A stretch of 64,000 bases of DNA, taken from Fennellomyces sp. T-0311. Its lineage: Eukaryota > Mucoromycota > Mucoromycetes > Mucorales > Lichtheimiaceae. The translations under genes and the position numbers were made by a program. The notes under the pieces were generated by a model that was given only the letters and a program-made list of their open reading frames with translations, searched no databases and was not told the DNA's origin. The DNA lies in assembly GCA_025266875.1 (NCBI GenBank), contig JALLLT010000030.1:186001-250000 (forward strand). Direction: 5' to 3'. Shown piece after piece: positions 41,000-52,356 of this stretch; positions within the stretch are counted from its first letter, which is position 1; the number at the start of each line of letters is the position of its first letter.

Positions 41000-43900
41000 T
41001 TATGCTTGACGTTTACTCGATCGTTCCTCACCATTCATGCCTTGTGCCTTTCTCTTTTCACCGTTTTGTCGCTTGACTTCCTGTTCATCCTCAAACTCCA
41101 GCTGTTCCCGCAACTTGCGATCAAGCTGGTTGCGCACCGTTTCACCATACTTTTCACGCTGTTCGGCAATCTTGCGGTCGTACAGAATAAGCTCGTCAGA
41201 AGGAACATTGACAAGCGATCGGAAAATGCTTCTGCTGCTGTCCAGAATGCGCATGGCGCGGCGCAAGTCTTCGGATTTTCGTTGTTCTTTGGATAATTCT
41301 GCAATCAGCTGACAGTAGGATTGTTGCACTAGTGCAATGTTGTATAGGGTTGTTTTGTCAAGCGGGTTTAGGTTGTATGCCTTTTCGGTCGTACGTAAAG
41401 ATTTTAACATGATGGCTGGATCTTTTTCTGTTCTTGCCAAAAGGAACTGCGTGCGTGCGAGGTATAAGAACAGATTCGTGTCTTTTTCATCCCGGTATCG
41501 TTTGATTGCATTCTCATACTGGTAAAGGCGCTTTTAGTATACAAAATACCCGACTGTCGCTTCAGAATTTACCATGACAACTGCTTGTCGGTACTGCTTT
41601 TGGTCGGCAAAGATATGGCCAATGTTGACAGAAATGCACGGGTTGCTGGGTGCTGATTCGTGCACTTGGTTGAATAGATCACGAGCCTGGTCAATGTGGC
41701 CATTGTCTGCTAGCACAATCGCCAAACCGTTTGCAGCATATGTGTTCTTTGGATCTCGCTTGAGAGCTTGCAAAAAGAATCCCATCGCCAGCTTGTAAGA
41801 TTCTTGTCGCTATGTAAATAGGAGTTACTGACATGTTTGACGTGACAGACATGCAATATATATACCTGGGATTTGTTCTTTTCGCTCTTCATCTCTCTGG
41901 CCACAGAAGCGTGGTAGTTTCCTAATGCCACATGGGTGTACACATCATTCTTGTCGCACGACTTGAGCACCTTTTCGTAAGCTCGTTTGCACAACCGTTC
42001 ATTGACTGACGCTTGTGCTTGACCAATCATGATCCATGCGTCAGCGTTGTTTTCGTCCGAGTCAAACACTTCTTTGTACTGCTCAATAGCCTCTGTCATG
42101 CGACCACGGAACTGAGTAATGGCACCGAGTCTTAGATGTGCTATCAAACAGCCATCAGCTAAGAAAACCAATCGAGAGATGCACAAATATACCTTCATGG
42201 TACTGAGGGTAGTTCTCGGTCAACGTCTTGTAGATCGTCAATGCCTTATCTACATCTCCTTTTTCTTCATAAAGTCGGCCAAGATTGAAAGTCATTGTCA
42301 GCTTGAGATCATATTCGTTCTCCTTGTCATCGGATACGCGCTTCTCATATTCCTGGATAGCCATGCTATAGTACTTTTCGGCATCATCCAACATGCCATT
42401 GATATGATGCATGACGCCGATATTGTTCAACACTTCTACCTTGACGTCGTTGAATTGCTCATTGTTCTCGGCGTTGTTCTCGTACAGGTTTAAAGATTGC
42501 TCATAATCTAAATTCTCGATAAACCACGCTGTTTTGACCCACGAGTTTCCCTGAGCTTACGTGTCAATGCCACTTTTTGGTCCTTATCCTGATAAAGTAC
42601 CGCCGCTTCTAGTTCAAACATTGGATCATCCACGGTCTTGCTCAATATCCGAGAAAAGAGATTCATTGCTTCCTTTTCCTTGCCAGACGCCGCGTATAAC
42701 GAGCCCAGAATCTTCATAACTTCGCTATTATCCGGCTCTGCCTGCAGAAGCTTTTCAAAGATTGGGACCGCGATATCGTGGTTGCCTAGGATACAAATCA
42801 GTATACTAAGCAGCAGTAACAAAGTAACGTGTGCATTACCTCTCTTTGTGTGCATTTGACCGATACCGAATTGTGCCAGTCTGTGGTTCGGGTTTACGTC
42901 CAAGCATTGTTGATAATAAGTGAATGCATCGTCGTATTCGTGCTATTGGGAGTTTTTTCAGTACGCGTTGTACGAGATCGATGGTAGCCATACCATTTGG
43001 TGATGCGCACGAGCGATCTGGTACATGGCTTCTGCTTTGACTACGCGATTCGATGCTGTTTCAAGGGCTTTTGTTCCACTTTTGATGGTCTAATATATTC
43101 GGTATAAGGATCCGCATGTCCCAATATGTTCAAAAACCCTTACCTTTTCAAATTCTCGTGTCAAAAAGAAATGGTTGGCAAGCATGTTCAAAACAACAGG
43201 ATGCTTGGGATCGATCTTGTGAGCCTCTTGGATATGTCGCATGCCTTCCGTCAATGCATTCTCACGTTTCGTCAAGTCCACAGACACCTTTTTCGACTGA
43301 TTCAATTCGATGATCGCTAACAAAGCAAGTGCTGTCGCGCTACAAATATGACCCTACGCAAAAACATCAGCCTATTTCCACCTTGCACCCATTACATCTA
43401 CACTCACCAATTGCACACATCGTGTCAACGCAGCTTTAGCCTCGGTCGTCATTCCAAGTTGAGCATAGCATTGAGCCAAACCCAGACGTATTTCAGCAGC
43501 AGAGAGGTTGCGACGCGAATGCAACAATGCGGTCTGATAGCTCTTAAGTGCATCCTTGTAGTTGCGCAGGTGATACTGGATTTTGGCGCGACCTAGTAAC
43601 GCTGGAATGCAATTGTGGCGGTTCTCCAGGATCGAATCAAACACCTTTGTCGCTTCTTTGATGTCACGCTTGAGCAGTTGCAGGTTTCCTTTGAGTACCA
43701 TCGTTTGTTCGTATTGATTGTGTATCCGATCCGCTTCATTGATGAATTTGGCGGCCTTGTCCAAGAGTGATTTACTTTCTGCATCATCCGTCGCAGCCTT
43801 TGCGAGTCGCATGTGAAGCGTGGCAAGTAATGTAAATAACGGTAGCTTTTGACGCGGTTGAGTGTGTGGCGATTCGTTGGCTAACAGATGCTCGTTTAAT

Positions 43901-44214
43901 GTCGCTGATTAAGTTTTTCTTTTTTTCGCCTTTTACCTGTCTCGAGACATGCTTCAACTACTTGAATGCTTTGCGGTATCTTGTTCTGATGGTAATATTC
44001 AACCTAATCCAAGACATTAGCTGTAATGCCCTGGCTAGCTTTTCGAATCTGTTACCGCGAGCATTCGATAATATGTCAACGAAACACTCTCCTGTCGAAA
44101 GATATCAGTCAACTCGACCGGATTGGGCGGAAGATCTTCACATGTCACTTCCAGCAGTTGTTCATGTTGAAGAGGAACTTCGATTGTTCGCGGTCGCATG
44201 AAAGTGGTTGTCAT
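41000..44214 (-). CDS. CTR9: Paf1-complex subunit Ctr9 (TPR protein)
   Basis: Several exons encode an array of TPR repeats over nearly the whole length. The N-terminus MTTTFMRPRTIEVPLQHEQ matches the family's short strand before the TPRs, and QHEQLLEVTCEDLPPNP follows. Representative repeats include ALLGRAKIQYHLRNYKDALK and AEIRLGLAQCYAQLGMTTEA. The C-terminal part has the long charged helix (LDRKLREQLEFEDEQEVKRQ) and a basic end (SSKRQA), nuclear in type. Ctr9 scaffolds the Paf1 complex that travels with RNA polymerase II and promotes H2B ubiquitination and H3K4/K36 methylation. I chose 44214 as start because it fits the family; an in-frame Met at 44280 would add 22 residues. Confidence 0.92.
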
Positions 44215-44454
44215 TTTTCCGTTTGCTGCTTTGGTCTTGAAGCAACAACGGAAGTGGATGCTGAGAGCGAAATCGATCAAGTAGAGGAGGCGCTACGTGA
44301 AATAGCTGCTGCGTTGAATTGATCCAGCAATGACGCCTTGGCTTTTTTTATACGTATGCGGCTGCTCTAACTACTTGACTCGTCCACAAACATGATATGC
44401 TCTGCTATCCCTTCAATTGCGACATATATTGTGTTAGTATATTCATACGTTCTC

Positions 44455-46930
44455 TCACTTGTCTATCATGCTGTCAAGCGACCCTAGATAGAATATTGAG
44501 CCGATGCCGTACTCATCAAGTATGCGTCGACCATCCATTAATACTGAGCAGTCTGAAAAAGCAACCAACTTTAAGCTTATGCTGGCACAGAGATTCTGTA
44601 CTGCAGCGTCGACGAAGGCCAAATCTGTGGGAGTAATCTCCTTCAAGCGAGATAGCTTTCACAAGGGATTCTGTAAAGTCGTCGGCCTTGTCCATTGCCT
44701 GACCGTGATTTTTGACAATTATCAGATATTTCAGTTCCTTGACTGCACCAACGGTCATAAACAATTCATTTGTAAAGCCATCGCAATTCAAAAATCTCAG
44801 TTTGCGTAATCGACAACGGCTGAAGGGACGACATCAAGCGAGGCCCGCCGAAATCGCAGCACAGAAATGTGAAATAACCGATGGGGTTCAGTCAAGCCAG
44901 CGCATTGACACTGTCATTTACGATTATATTTCCGAGTCGAAAGAGAATTATGCTTCTCAGCTCTGGATATTGACATACCAGTGTTGGAATATCAATCTCA
45001 TCTTGCAAGTTGTTGCTCATTCCAACAGAGAGCGTTTCCAGTGATGGGAACGACAGCGTTGATAATAGACGCAATTCATGCTGTGGTGTAGCGGGATGTG
45101 TTGTTGTCAAGTATAAGACTGTCGGCGTACTGCAAAAGTGTTCTAGTAGCGATTGAATCATGCGAAATGTGAGCGGGCCGCCGAGAGTTAATTGTGGGCA
45201 GATACCAGGTGTAAAGTCTACCCGTTCATCTTCACCTGCTTTGTGAAAGTATGGGTTAAATGTAAAATGCGTCAAGCTGTGTCGATATCACGCGACAATG
45301 GATAAAAATTCGGTAGTAAAATCATGAAGTTCGAGATGCTTGAGAGCAGGTCAGCAATGGAGAACTTGCCCAATCCGATTTGATCCTATCTCGCCAGGAG
45401 AAAGGCTATGGACATGTAGTGATAAGTGCTCCAGAGATGTTGAATGCGGTATAGGCATTGTCGGTAGGCGCACCCTACCATCCAATCCATCTTAATACTG
45501 CAGTTGGCATTGATGACGTTAGCACAGATCAATAGAACTTCTATCAAGGACAGCAACATTACGTCAATGTCATGAAAATGCCAGTGGGTCAGTGTTTTGG
45601 AGGTTGCTGACCGGACAAGGTTGATGTCCTCGTAACGATGCCCATTTAGCTTTTTTTAGGCCACTAACTTTTGAGCGAGATACCATACCAATTAACTTAC
45701 AGTGATGAGCGACTTGCAGGAAGCATAGCTTTGGAAAGGTACCGAGCCTCCTATACCTAACCATTTGTCGATCAAACGCAAGGGTGAATCCTCGCTCACT
45801 TTGAGAGCTTTAATGTGGCGAGACGCCGCTGGCAATAGACAATTGGATGGCACATTGTTTTCAACTTCAAACAACTTCCAACACGAGGTGTTTCCGAGTA
45901 TTTGGTTTTGCCAGAGATGGGAAACCTTTACCGATTCGACGACGCTGTCATTTGTCATGCGGTGGATAATGTAGGACACAACGTCATAAGGGCATTCTCA
46001 AATAAAGTCGGTACGCTGCTCATATCGCGTTTTCGATATATCATATTCTTGTTGCAGCAAAGCATGGATAACGTCAATGGATGAATCTTTGTCGAGACCA
46101 TTCTTGAACATTTTTATCACGCCGTCTTGGCATCCTCGGGTTGTATAGATGTTGTCGGCAAATAGATAGGCAATCAAATGATCTGGTGCGACTTATATCA
46201 TTGGAAGCGCATCGTCGAGCTCTTCAATACTGTTTGGGTCTTTTCACCAAGAATGGGTACGTAATCCAAGCATTTCCAAGGCGTTTGTGCTCGGAACTTC
46301 CAGGACAACCGGCGACTGGGCAATAGCGTCACCTAACCTTGATTCAAACGGTGCTTTCCGAATTGAATTCTGTAGTACATTGGTCATCGACTCCAAAGAA
46401 TGATTGGTAGAGCTTAGGCATTTAGGCTACGAATTGAGGTATAGGTTACGTGCTTATTCACCGGATCGCCGTGCTTTTTCAACTCGATGGGCGTGCACTG
46501 CTAAGCTGGTTGGTGTAGTGGTTCCCTCTTGGTCGAAGCACAACAGAAGACAAGTAATTCGTGCAAGATGTTCGACCCGAATGATATATTTACTGTAACA
46601 TTTGATCGTATCTTCCAAGATTACTTTTCCGTTGATCAATAGTTTCATTACCGACATGATCACTGAAGAATAGTTGAGCTCATATCGTGGAAAAGCAGCC
46701 TTTGTCATATGTAGTACTGCGTGCTTTTGAAGAACCATGGCATATTTCTCTTGCAGCGTTATCGTGCTGACCAATCTCCAGACAATCCGATTTGATCCCT
46801 GTATGTTATCAATCCGCCAACCACCTTTTTTTCGTTTGATTTCACATACCGTACAGTGGAAATCTTGCGCTTCGAGTGCTTCGACTTTACTCTTGCTTTA
46901 CTGGTCAGCTCCTTGCTCATAATAACCAAA
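44455..46930 (-). pseudogene. Decayed F-box/LRR gene
   Basis: Read on the minus strand, pieces of one protein appear in order. Near 46930 is a Met start MSKELTSKA; near 46750-46460 is a helical segment; near 45980-45860 is an F-box, CPYDVVSYIIHRMTNDSVVE with SHLWQNQILGNTSCW. Leucine-rich repeats follow (LRLLSTLSFPSLETLSVG, LRKLRFLNCDGF, LKLVAFSDCSVL). The F-box is preceded by an in-frame TGA four codons upstream, and the LRR region shifts frame near 44650, where AISLEGDY continues only in another frame as KEITPTDLAFVDAAVQNLC. Further stops lie between the pieces. Intact relatives would recruit substrates to SCF ubiquitin ligases. Some breaks could be introns, but not all. Confidence 0.6.
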
Positions 46931-48645
46931 GTTTGAAGTGAGTTAGGTATTCAGTTACATTTGCTCAATTCCTCCTTGGTGCCTATCCAGGTGCTCGGAT
47001 GTGCGTCCTACGAAATACGGCATTTAGCAATACCCGTCATGCATTCAGAATATCAGACTCGCCAACGCCGCCGACGCCAGTATTCGTGCATAAAGTGTTT
47101 GGATGTGCTTAGACGGCTAGACTCTTGCTATTGCTTAGGCACAAAGTACGACTCGAATCATTTCTAAAATGTAGGTCATTAAATACTGTACCGAGCGTTC
47201 GTTTTTCCACCTTGGAGAGAGAAAAAGTAGACATTAAAAATGCATGAGTAAATCATTTTGTATCAAGTCAAGGTAAAGGACACTTGCGGTTTAGTTCGGT
47301 TGATGCTTTCAATAAAATTCCCGCGTTGTATGATCTGTCGGATGTCCGGTTGACATCAGATATGGGAACATTTGTGTCTGAAAACACGCAGCTGTTTGTT
47401 ATCATCTGCGAACTCCGCGTGGATATCCTGCATGGGGATTCCACGCTGTAAAGCTATTTTAATTCATACGTTTTTGGTAAGCATCTGTTATACGTGAGTA
47501 CTGTGCAAAACTCAAAAGTAGAGAGCTCTTTTCGATTTTCCGATGTAATAACCGACATAGAACGGAACCGAATGGATATAAAGGCTAAAGAAAATACAAA
47601 ATATGCTTGACTGGATCCACCAGCGTGTATAGCCCATGTAATTGGGGATATCGGGGTGCCCGAGGTGAAGTCACCCACTTTTACAAAGCCAAGTAGCGGG
47701 GAAAGGAACGAGACCAGACGAACAACGTGCACCTGCATTCATTTCTTGATTCTTATTGGCCTCATAATTTCCGTAGCATCGGTCAAGGCAATGATAGCAG
47801 TTGGCGACGGAGCAATATATACGTATGCATAATAGTACATATTACAGTACCAGTAAGGCGTGGCCTTTGTTTGGGGTTGACTGTTGGGTAGTAGAGCCAT
47901 CTAATAACGGGCCGGGAGAGTAGTTTCCCCGTTTGTCATTATGGTTTTGTGCTTTTATATATATAAAGGCATTATTCGGACGTTTCAATATGGTAAAAAT
48001 GATCTATTTACAGACTTAAATGGCCGTCATCAGCCAAGCGAAGAAATAAGCCTGAACCACATCCCTTGTCGAAAATAGGTGTGTAAAGTGGAGCTTGAGC
48101 AACGCGACCGTGCGATCGGAGCTCAGATTTCGAACTATAAAAGTTACGTGGCGGGCACCTGATCGAAACCTTGTGGGTATACTGGTCTTTTGGCTGGCTC
48201 GTCTAAAAAAAGAGTGCGCTATCTATGTTTATCACCATGCAGAAAAAAAGCAACAACATTGCCAAACCAGAAAGAAAAACCCTTATACGAGGGTGTTGAT
48301 TCTGCTCGCATGGGCAGGTTACGACAGCGTAATAGGAGACGCTCACTTAGGGGGGGGGGAAGAACAGGGCTTGCTTGGAAACAGTTTACGGACTGATGTC
48401 ATTTGTGAGCCAAAAATACAGCGGTACCACAACAGCAGCTGAGCAAAAAGCGCCCATTGTGGTTGGAACCCGAATAAGTTTATTTTTTGGGAAAGTTGAA
48501 GAAAAGAACGAAGGGAAAAATGTACAAAGAACATGCGGATTGAAGGAGAATGTGAAGGGCAAATATGAGTGACGTTTTAAGGAAATAAATGAAATATATA
48601 TGGCTGGTTGTTTTGGATGTCAAAGGAGAAGGGGAATACGCAGAT
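46931..48645. other. Intergenic, F-box pseudogene to secreted protein
   Basis: No gene is recognised across about 1.7 kb. Open frames at 48095-48442 (+) and 47454-47738 (-) lack family features and look random. A run of nine G residues is at about 48351-48359. The right-hand part, 48540-48645, is the likely 3' UTR of the secreted-protein gene. Confidence 0.4.
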
Positions 48646-49539
48646 TTAAGGCCATTTTAATATTTCGGGAATGATTTCTTCGTCCCAGCCATTGCACGCC
48701 TCCAGCTGTCCTGGTCGCTCGCACAGCTGCTTGACATCAACCGCCGCCCACGTATCGAGTGACCGCACGGAATTGCTGACCAGTCCGTCAATATAGGCAG
48801 TAACATTGGGATCTTCAATGAGGGAGCCTGCGCCATACTGCGCCAACACCGCGCTGGTCGTTTGCTTTACAGTCTGTACGACGTTGCGCACCAGGAAACC
48901 GTTATCGAACGTTGCATAGCCGACGAGCTGTTCGCGAAGGCGGGTGACGATGCGAAGTTTGATCTGGACGGGGATGAGTCTTTCAGGAAAAGAGTCAACA
49001 AAGAGTAAGACTTACGGGATCCAGGAAATGGCAGATAGACGGCGGATTGCCGCAGATATAATCCATCTTGACGCCTAAAAATATTCATGAGCTGTTCCGA
49101 ACGCCTCTTTTTTCCCCGCTTTTTACTTACATTCGTCTCTACGCCAGCTCTCTCCAGCAGGAGGCATCTTTCGCGTCAATCGTGCAGGGTTGTTGCAATC
49201 ACCTTTGAAGGGATCCTTTTCGGAGAACATGACAGAGTAGATACCATCTTCGAGCGGCTTGCCCGCGGCCTGGTCCACGAACAAGTCGAGTGTGTCGGAT
49301 AAGCTGTTCATTAACCCGGCTCGAAGGGCTTCTTCAGGAACAACCGCCGAGACTTGCTTGGGAATAGTAGCGTTAAATAACGTGCCAGAAAATGTGTGGT
49401 GTAAATCTTGAACTGAAAGTTGAACGACGGGTGCGTAGAATGCAGCAAATGCTGCAGCAAGACCGTGACGACATTCAGGTTCGCATGCGAATGCTGCACT
49501 GGCTAATACTGACAGTAGCAGTAATGTGGACTTGAACAT
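48646..49539 (-). CDS. Secreted cysteine-containing protein, unknown family
   Basis: Three exons (49539-49131, 49074-49016, 48963-48646) add up to 786 nt, 261 residues, with frame kept. The first 18 residues, MFKSTLLLLSVLASAAFA, form a clear signal peptide, followed at once by CEPECRHGLAAAFAAFYAP. Other cysteines are in FKGDCNN, RRDEC, DYICGNPPSICHFLD, KQLCERPGQLEACNGWDEE, an even number that could pair. No GPI signal or hydrophobic C-terminus is visible, so it is probably released. A strong AT-rich leader with TATA-like DNA lies upstream. I know no enzyme motif in it. The third acceptor is CCGTCCAG at 48964; a nearer AG breaks the frame. Confidence 0.75.
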
Positions 49540-49959
49540 TATAGTGTGTGTGTGATGTGTATATAACTGTATAAGGAGTAAAAAAAAATAAAGAGAAAGA
49601 AAGTAAAGAAAAGCAGAGCGGGTTCTTTCTTTTTTAGTGTCGGGGGCGCGAAGAAAGGGAGCCCTCAGCCCTATCCCTAAAACAGAGTTTTTTTTGCCAA
49701 GTATAGAAAATTGCCAGGGCAACAACAGTGTAGTGCCGGTTACACAGCGGGCTTGTCGCTGCTTAGAAACGGTCTTGTCCAGACCTTTGACTAAAGTAAT
49801 TAACATCGTGTTCACTCGGCCTTTTACAGAAATATAACCCATATGAAGCAACAAAAAAGCAATGTCCACTAGCTTATAAAAAAAGGCCTTTTCGCTTACT
49901 CAAGGCGATGCGGTAAGCTTTTTTGTTTTGTAAAAACTTTACGGTTTTTTTTAGATTTT

Positions 49960-50556
49960 TTGTTTCGGGCACACAAGCCCTCTTGTTCCGGGAGCTTCCA
50001 ACTATGTATAATGCATTCGCCACATGGCTTGTGCCCTACTTACTTTATTTTATCAAAAGGGACTATTACGTTTTTTCTTGAATACTATACTCGGACGATC
50101 AGTGATGATGCGAATACACGTGTATTTTGCAAGAAACAACGTTGTCCTATTTCATATAAGAAGGTCGTGATTATCTCCGTTGCTGGGTTACACAGAGGTC
50201 TTACACAGATTGCTTTTATGTCATTGCCCTTTGGGCTGCCCAAAATAAACTGCGCGGCTAATAGCATTTCCCAGGGCTTAAAAAGTCTTTTCCTTCTTAC
50301 TCCCTCTCGTAAGCTGTGCGAGGCCCGGTTACCTGAGAATATACGAAGCTGCTTTGCACGTTTCAAAGTGTGCAAAAAAAATCTATTTCGGTCTCGTGCG
50401 AAATCCCCAATCGATTTTTTTCTTTGTCTCAATCTCCCACGTATACTTGCAAAAGAAGTGTATGAAATTTCCTTGGAACGTTTTTTTTTAAATCATGGGA
50501 TACTTTTTGTACGTAGTATGGAACATTCAGAAGAGTTCTACCGTTTGAAAAAGTAA
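49960..50556 (+). CDS. Uncertain 198-codon ORF
   Basis: It is the longest open frame of this tract, starting MFRAHKPSCSGSF and ending EEFYRLKK. It is basic, with scattered cysteines and no visible domain, signal peptide or membrane segment. The opposite strand of the same DNA is also open over 115 codons, which argues for chance. I keep it as a candidate only. Confidence 0.15.
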   Translation: MFRAHKPSCSGSFQLCIMHSPHGLCPTYFILSKGTITFFLEYYTRTISDDANTRVFCKKQRCPISYKKVVIISVAGLHRGLTQIAFMSLPFGLPKINCAANSISQGLKSLFLLTPSRKLCEARLPENIRSCFARFKVCKKNLFRSRAKSPIDFFLCLNLPRILAKEVYEISLERFFLNHGILFVRSMEHSEEFYRLKK

Positions 50557-51775
50557 AAAATGAAAAACATCCTTTCTTTAACTTGAAAAGCCCCATTGTA
50601 AGACGCCTGAATAGCGGAGTATATGTTTGTCCTTGGCCTTTTGTCAAACACAGTCGCTAATTAGAAACGGGTTAAAGAGCTTTTTGCTTTAACGTTAGAC
50701 CCCGCATGCTAATTTGGGCGATGTTTATATGAGTCAAAAAACTTGGCCATCATGTTAAGGAGGTGGGGAGGGAGAATTAACCGTGTGATATCATCTTTTT
50801 CTCTCTTCCTTCTTTAAAAAGGAAACGTAAGAACAAAATGCAATCTTTAGACAAAGATTATTCGGGCAAGAAAGTAGCCTCCTCTTTGAATTAGACAAAT
50901 GGTAAAAATTAAGCCCTGGGCCATAATTAGTCCTTTGGTCAGAAACTCAATCCGGTTGAAAATTCAAGGGGATTCGTCGGCAGATGGGTCTTCGATCTGC
51001 TTGCACTCGCTTCCTCCTGCCTAATCCATCAACCTCTCGTTTAGTGTTACCGATACAACAACATTGAACATATAAGGATTTTGCACCATCAATCAAATAT
51101 CTCTAATTCAGTTACAAAGATAAAGAGACATCTTATCTGATTAGTAAGTTTTGATGCCAAGCTGTTAGTGCTTTTCTTAAGGAACTCAATAATAGATCGA
51201 AGCAAACTGCCCGGGACCCGATCATATGCACACTGAGTCCTTGTACCAGATGCATATTCAGACAGGGAGTTACGTAGTATGCTTGCGATAACTTTTGGTA
51301 AAAAAATTACTATTAGTTCGTTAGCGTTTTGAAAACATTGACATATTGAGCTTATCGATATAATGCTATGCAAGCCTTGAGAAAGTGAAAAAAAATAGTA
51401 GGAATAGGTGCTAAAAATGAGCGCTGCTTTGCGCATACTTACATTACGAATAGCAGAACGCAGTAAAATTTATCCCTCTACTATCGACGACAATTTACAC
51501 ATTGCCGATAGATATCAGTCACTTAATATTTTTAACCAATAATGCTTTTACGTATCATTTGACTGAGACGAGATAAGGCAAGACAATAATAAGAAAGGTA
51601 CTTTCTGGGCTCAGTAGTTGTTAACCATAGACGCCAATTTAGGAGCAAATGTTGTTGTCATGGATCACCAAAGGTCTCGGTTTCGCGACAACAATTTAAA
51701 TGACAGCAATATATCCATTTATTACTGGACAACTACCAGTTTCTATGATTTTTTTTTTGCAGTGGAAAACAACTT

Positions 51776-51825
51776 GCCCCTGCCGGATTAGGCAAGGGGC
51801 TATATAAAAGTTGATTTATCAACTT
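51776..51825 (+). promoter_or_regulatory. Hairpin, TATA box and palindrome in tandem
   Basis: GCCCCTGCC (51776-51784) pairs with GGCAAGGGGC (51791-51800) around a six-base loop with one bulge. TATATAAAAG follows directly (51801-51810), and its last bases begin the near-perfect palindrome AAGTTGATTTATCAACTT (51808-51825), followed by a T-run. It could be a TATA core promoter or the end of a small structured RNA; no gene is assigned. Confidence 0.35.
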
Positions 51826-52356
51826 TTTTCCTTCCCCTCTTATGCATTGAACTGTCTTGGTTTTTCAAGTATCGATTTTATTCAATGCGCAAGCGAATGC
51901 AATACTTGTTCCAGATATACATTTCTGCGAATCGTCAACTCCTTGTTTTTGCATTTTCAACAGGGTCGCTGTCTAATTCAACGCGCGAGCAGCTTTTTTT
52001 CATTTTGCAAGTTTGATGGTTGTATAACAAAACAAAAACAGCAAGTGTAACAACGCTGATAACAAGCATGGGGTGATGGTTTAACAATAAGCTTGACGCT
52101 TAGGAAAGGCTGCGGACAAACGATTCGGAGACGCATGATGACACAAAACATTAGCATTGTAACACAAAAAATAGTAAGCATTGTTAAGCGTATATATAAA
52201 GGATAGAGAGGCGAGTTGTATATATCTAGTTCCGAAAAATGGAAGAAGGCGATCTCATGATTCAAAAAACACCAATTTTACATATCAAACAAAGGAAGGG
52301 GAGTGAAGGTGAAGGAGAGGAGAGTGAGAGGATCAAAAAGCTTTTATTACGTACTT

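Larger units (their letters stand above)
49540..52356. other. Gene-poor tract of about 2.8 kb
   Basis: It lies between the divergent secreted-protein gene and the Vts1 3' end. It holds one 198-codon open frame on the plus strand (49960-50556) without recognisable domain, and a hairpin-TATA-palindrome structure at 51776-51825. The first 100-300 nt is likely the promoter of the secreted-protein gene (homopurine tracts near 49590). The rest has frequent stops on both strands. Confidence 0.4.

Noticed and set aside
48095..48442. 115-codon ORF upstream of the secreted-protein 3' end
   Set aside because: No family features; two overlapping frames are open at once and the product is compositionally random.
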